A DNA stretch of 62,697 nucleotides from contig JANSYA010000017.1 of NCBI GenBank assembly GCA_024742665.1, positions 1 through 62,697 on the forward strand, read 5' to 3'. The translations under genes and the position numbers were made by a program. Shown here one piece after another: positions 59,142 through 62,697 of the stretch. Every line of letters starts with the position of its first letter. Within the stretch, counting starts at the first letter, position 1. The stretch comes from a bacterium. Its GTDB lineage: Bacteria > Spirochaetota > Leptospiria > Leptospirales > Leptonemataceae. The notes beneath the pieces were generated by a model, which saw only the letters and a program-made list of their open reading frames with translations, did not search any database and was not told the DNA's origin.

Positions 59142-62060
59142 TCATTCTTGAACGCAGATGAGCGACCTCAGAGTGCTATCGCAGCTTCCGCCTCCGGTTG
59201 ATAAAACACGGCTATCGGTAAAAAATGCCTGGCCGATGGAACCACTAGAAGTGGAACCGGTCCAACCCCCGCAGGTATGAGAATCTACTGTCCATCCTGC
59301 GCTAACCCAATCACGATTCAGCCCCGTCCAGTAGGTGCTGGAGCCTGTTCCGGTCAGATCCAAACCCGAATCCAACGGAAACGAGAACAACGCGTCGCCG
59401 GTCGTCGTTCCAACCCGGGTCGGTCCGAGCCATCGATAGTACTCCGTATTAGGACGCAGCACCCAGTCAAGACGCCCCGTACAACCGGCCCCGCAATCAG
59501 GCGATGTCGTCGCGACTCTCTGGCCGGTCGCGACAATCAAGGATTTGTACCGACCAGTACCCGTCAGTGCAGACGGAATATTTGCCATGCAAACACCATC
59601 GGCCTGCGCTACTCCGCCGAAGTCTCCGGCGTAAAGTCCTTGAGTGAGAAATATGAAGCGCCCGCCCGAGCCCGGGTAAGTGGGGGAACCAGCGTACTGA
59701 AATGGGAGATCAATTCGAACTCGCAACTGCGTCAAATCACTGTTAGAGGGAGTACAGGAACCCAGAAAACAGGCTTCGCGCATTCTGATTTCTAAGACGT
59801 ACGTCTGGCCGGCGTTGACCGGCGCGGTACATGTTAGATAGTCATTACTCAGCAGGCATGTTTTTACGACGGAGCCGCGACTGATAATTTGAATTTCAGG
59901 CCGGCCGTTGGATAGACTGATTTCATATGCGCTCACGAACATAAATCCAGAATAGTCCGGGGTTACCCGAAATAATAGACTGCCGAACAGTTTATTCGGT
60001 GAGGGAGCCACCATGCCGCACCACTGACTCGCTCGAAGTGTCGCACCAATCGAAGCTCCGAATGCATTCGCCCCGGAGCCCGTGACGACCTGGATCGCTG
60101 GAGAATTAAAAAAGTCGCTTTGCGAACCTACGCAACTATGCGCGCGGATCCCCTGCCCGGTCCAAACGGAGCTCACAGACGCGGAAACATCGCCCTCACC
60201 CGCCTCGGTTGTGGCGAGACTCTCGGTGGTCAGAATCGCGTCGATCGCGGCGCTGTCGCCGGGCCGCGCGGTTTTTAACGCGCCAATAAACTCATGAATC
60301 CAGGTTATGCTATCCGTATTCTTGAGCGCGACGATCGCGGCGTACAAATCGGTGAAGCTCAGCGACAAAGAGTCGAGACCTTCATTGTTCGCATCGAAAA
60401 GGTCGTAAACCACAGACTGAATCGACGCCTCCGAATAATACCCGCGCAGGCTATGCGACCCAGATTCGAGATTCATATTGAAGCCGCCGGCGGCCGCCGT
60501 GTCGACGTACAATGCGCTCCCGACGATCACGCCGCTGATCGCGTTCGCCATGCCCTCGCTATACGCGACCCGGGGTTCTAAAAGATCGTTCGGGCCATGC
60601 GCGCCGCCGCGCGAATCGGAACGCGAAAAGTTGGCTTCGACATAGTGCATGAATTCGTGCGCGACCACATGCTGATCGTATTCGTCTGAATCAGCGCCAC
60701 GATTGCCCAGCAGGACGATGCAATTTGGAACGCCTGTCCCGCAGACCGACGCCGTCCGGGCGAAGTACGATCCGTCGTTGCTGAAATTGCGCCACTTAAT
60801 ATGTAATTGCGGAAAGTCAGTCCCCGGCGCGGCCGTCAGAATCGTATCCATGGATTGTCGAATGGTTCCGAGAATGGCGAAGGGTCCGGCTCCGCGATTC
60901 GAATCGATCGCGGTTAGATCCACGCTACATGAAAGGCCGCAGGCATTGGAAACACTGGATGAATCCACGGTGTGCGACGATCCTACCGTTGCTCCGGGAG
61001 CTTGATTCTTTACGGCGACATTGTACGCGGGGCTCGCCCCGCGAATCATTTCGGCGATCATTCGAATCTTAAAGACTCCGCGGACGCTCCCGGAAAGACT
61101 GTAATTGCCGGCCGCGTCCGCGTCTGCGGTCGCTACCGGCGTATTGTCGGCATCCAGTAGCTGCACGCGAACGAAGCCCGCCGGAAACGACAGGATCGTC
61201 GCCGTATCCAGCCGGTTGGTCGTCGTATTGATCGCGGGACGTTCGTATCGCAGCGTGCCCGACACGGCGACCGGCGACGGAGGAGGCAGAGCTACGGCGA
61301 TACTGTTATTGCTCGCGTCCGCCCGGGTCAGCAGCCCGATATAATAGGATCCGTTCAATCCGCCCGGGATTGTAACGGTCGTACTGCGTGGTGACGGCGT
61401 GGCGTTTACGACCACATCGCCCAGATAGATGTCGGACGAACTAATAGCCGAATTTGTAGACAGGTACAGTTTGTCACTGACCGGTTGCGTACCGCCGCCC
61501 GTAATCGTGATATCAAAAGTATAGCTGGAGCCGGCCGTAGCGCTGGCAGGAACCGCACCGATGTTGTATTCGACGGGGATACAAGACGGATCGGTCGATA
61601 TCGTTATAGTTGCACTTGAAACAATTCCGCTTTCGAAGAATCCGGCATAATAAACACCCGGGGTTGTATTGCAGGGCAGAGTAACGGAGATCGAGGTAGA
61701 AGCGGAAGTCAGCAGGTAATTACCAATAAGGATATCGGCTCCCGAAATCGTTTGGTCTGCGGATAAATACAGTTGCTCATTGCGATCAGGGCCGCCGCGC
61801 AGGATATTCAAATCAATGTTAAAACTCTGCGCGGTATTGGAGGCGGCAGGCAGTGTTGTCAGTTCAAAACGGAGCACGTCCTCTTCAACTCCGGGACTGC
61901 CGGGGACCACCGCAGGAGCCCCTCCGCCTCCGGCACCAGCGGCCGCTATCGCAAGCCCGAGGCCGTCGCCACCCCCTCCCCCGCTATCCGAACAGGATAT
62001 GAAGCCCTGGATTAGCAAGATAAGGACTATAGTTCTTGAAAGGTTCCAGAGCTTTTTCAT
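59142..62060 (-). CDS. Large lipoprotein: CARDB repeats, zincin metalloprotease, DUF1554
   Basis: A 972-residue protein from ATG 62060 with signal peptide and lipobox (LLIQGFISCSDSG; Cys23), then a Gly-rich stretch. Two CARDB-like adhesion domains (NEQLYLSADQTISGADILIG and SDKLYLSTNSAISSSDIYLG) precede a carboxypeptidase-regulatory-like domain at about 265-345. A zinc protease motif HEFMH (468-472) with downstream EGMAN follows. The C-terminal 160 residues match DUF1554: FLTQGLYAGDFGG, LDWVLRPNTEYYRW, YWTGLNRDW, several paired cysteines. DUF1554 is typical of Leptospira. Probably a surface-exposed protease. Confidence 0.85.
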   Translation of the reverse strand: MKKLWNLSRTIVLILLIQGFISCSDSGGGGGDGLGLAIAAAGAGGGGAPAVVPGSPGVEEDVLRFELTTLPAASNTAQSFNIDLNILRGGPDRNEQLYLSADQTISGADILIGNYLLTSASTSISVTLPCNTTPGVYYAGFFESGIVSSATITISTDPSCIPVEYNIGAVPASATAGSSYTFDITITGGGTQPVSDKLYLSTNSAISSSDIYLGDVVVNATPSPRSTTVTIPGGLNGSYYIGLLTRADASNNSIAVALPPPSPVAVSGTLRYERPAINTTTNRLDTATILSFPAGFVRVQLLDADNTPVATADADAAGNYSLSGSVRGVFKIRMIAEMIRGASPAYNVAVKNQAPGATVGSSHTVDSSSVSNACGLSCSVDLTAIDSNRGAGPFAILGTIRQSMDTILTAAPGTDFPQLHIKWRNFSNDGSYFARTASVCGTGVPNCIVLLGNRGADSDEYDQHVVAHEFMHYVEANFSRSDSRGGAHGPNDLLEPRVAYSEGMANAISGVIVGSALYVDTAAAGGFNMNLESGSHSLRGYYSEASIQSVVYDLFDANNEGLDSLSLSFTDLYAAIVALKNTDSITWIHEFIGALKTARPGDSAAIDAILTTESLATTEAGEGDVSASVSSVWTGQGIRAHSCVGSQSDFFNSPAIQVVTGSGANAFGASIGATLRASQWCGMVAPSPNKLFGSLLFRVTPDYSGFMFVSAYEISLSNGRPEIQIISRGSVVKTCLLSNDYLTCTAPVNAGQTYVLEIRMREACFLGSCTPSNSDLTQLRVRIDLPFQYAGSPTYPGSGGRFIFLTQGLYAGDFGGVAQADGVCMANIPSALTGTGRYKSLIVATGQRVATTSPDCGAGCTGRLDWVLRPNTEYYRWLGPTRVGTTTGDALFSFPLDSGLDLTGTGSSTYWTGLNRDWVSAGWTVDSHTCGGWTGSTSSGSIGQAFFTDSRVLSTGGGSCDSTLRSLICVQE

Positions 62061-62697
62061 GTATAAGATGCGAGCCACTACAACGGCCAGGCCATCGTGC
62101 GCGGATTTACTGTAGAGCAATCTCTATATTATATGTAAATATTGTCCCGCCTCCCGTATGCGCAGGAATGAAGCCTGGCTGACAATGGATTCTCATTTTG
62201 ATTGCCCACACCCTACTGGGTCATTTCCCGGCAAAACTCTCCGAAATCGCCGCGCCCATCCAGGCTCGCATTAATATTAAAAACTTATAAACAAATTCTA
62301 ACGACTGGGCGTCAAGGAAAACTCAGAATTTCCGCAAAAGACAAGCTCACGACTTTTTTTGCGAGCAATTGTGTACAGGATTATCATTTTACTGCGATGC
62401 TTTCATGCCGTCAGTTGAATGGGGCCCGGAGTGGTCCCGGTTAAGAATGCTGCCAACGACAGCCTGGGTTCAGCAGGAGACAGCCGGAACTTAATGGGCC
62501 AGATTCAGGAACGCATCAGGCGAGGGTTTTGTTTTGTGCGAGGGCGAAACGCGCGGCGCGCAGGACTCTTGATCGCCTGCTCTTTTCAATTCGAACTAAA
62601 ACCCTGCCCTGGCTATCAGAAACCCATGATCTACACGATTGCCCACGGCGGGCGGGCTCGCCTGCAGAATCGTTAAGGCTATCGATACCACTTAGCC
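62061..62697. other. Intergenic region with no supported gene
   Basis: About 640 bases upstream of the large lipoprotein gene. Two plus-strand frames (62202-62444 and 62419-62676) have random-looking composition and no ribosome-binding site. Apart from the possible -10 box no element is recognised. Confidence 0.4.
62128..62133 (-). promoter_or_regulatory. Possible -10 box upstream of the large lipoprotein gene
   Basis: A perfect TATAAT on the minus strand, 67 bases before the start codon at 62060, in an AT-rich stretch. No convincing -35 hexamer is found at the usual 16-18 base distance, so this is a weak call. Confidence 0.3.

Noticed and set aside
62202..62676. Two overlapping plus-strand frames at the right edge
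   Set aside because: No ribosome-binding site, no domain, random-looking composition.

Overview
The window is GC-rich chromosomal DNA that most likely comes from a spirochaete of the order Leptospirales. The best single clue is the C-terminal domain of the lipoprotein at 59142..62060, which matches the DUF1554 family known mainly from Leptospira. The many secreted or lipid-anchored proteins with SH3, LRR, TPR, HEAT or unrecognised domains, and the scarcity of housekeeping genes, fit this. The base composition is richer in GC than Leptospira itself, so a Leptonema- or Turneriella-like genome is more likely; this is inference. No rRNA, tRNA or CRISPR array was seen.

Layout. 1-6.4 kb: accessory DNA with the 3' end of an IS3-family element, two SH3-type secreted proteins, small membrane proteins and a gene split by an in-frame amber codon. 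6.5-11.3 kb: a minus-strand run with a degenerate asparagine-synthetase-like protein, a TPR lipoprotein, a zinc-ribbon membrane protein, a cupin and a small membrane protein. 11.4-12.6 kb: an Rnl2-like RNA ligase on the plus strand behind an intrinsic terminator. 12.6-18.9 kb: a minus-strand cluster with two paralogous membrane proteins around a decayed Hint-domain lipoprotein, a CYTH protein, an SH3 lipoprotein, a lectin-like lipoprotein on the opposite strand and a methionine-aminopeptidase-like pseudoenzyme. 20.3-32.1 kb: a long minus-strand block whose core is a MoxR-vWA-beta-propeller (bpX) ternary system (22.7-28.7 kb), enclosed by two leucine-rich-repeat proteins, an RDD membrane protein and further membrane proteins. 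32.8-35.6 kb: four tandem overlapping paralogous membrane proteins in an A-B-A-B order. 36-41 kb: a rhomboid protease, a WD40 propeller, a DUF924 protein, and a less GC-rich patch that appears to have landed beside a gene relic. 41.3-45.1 kb: a 1281-residue secreted protein built from aromatic-rich repeats. 45-56.7 kb: lipoproteins, a TPM-domain protein, a glycosyltransferase-like/MFS fusion, and a methyltransferase joined to two Nudix-like domains. 57-62 kb: HEAT-repeat lipoprotein, small lipoprotein and a large CARDB-zincin-DUF1554 lipoprotein, all on the minus strand.

The best candidate for a system of interest is the ternary system: an AAA+ MoxR ATPase, a small bpX subunit, a vWA-like protein with a propeller and a 900-residue bpX-solenoid-propeller protein, in translationally coupled order, with LRR proteins as possible recognition or effector partners. 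A second theme is enzyme folds that have lost their catalytic residues: the M24 peptidase fold, the Hint fold, the glutaminase half of the Asn synthetase, the vWA MIDAS and the Nudix boxes. This suggests many proteins here have been reused as binding or scaffold modules.
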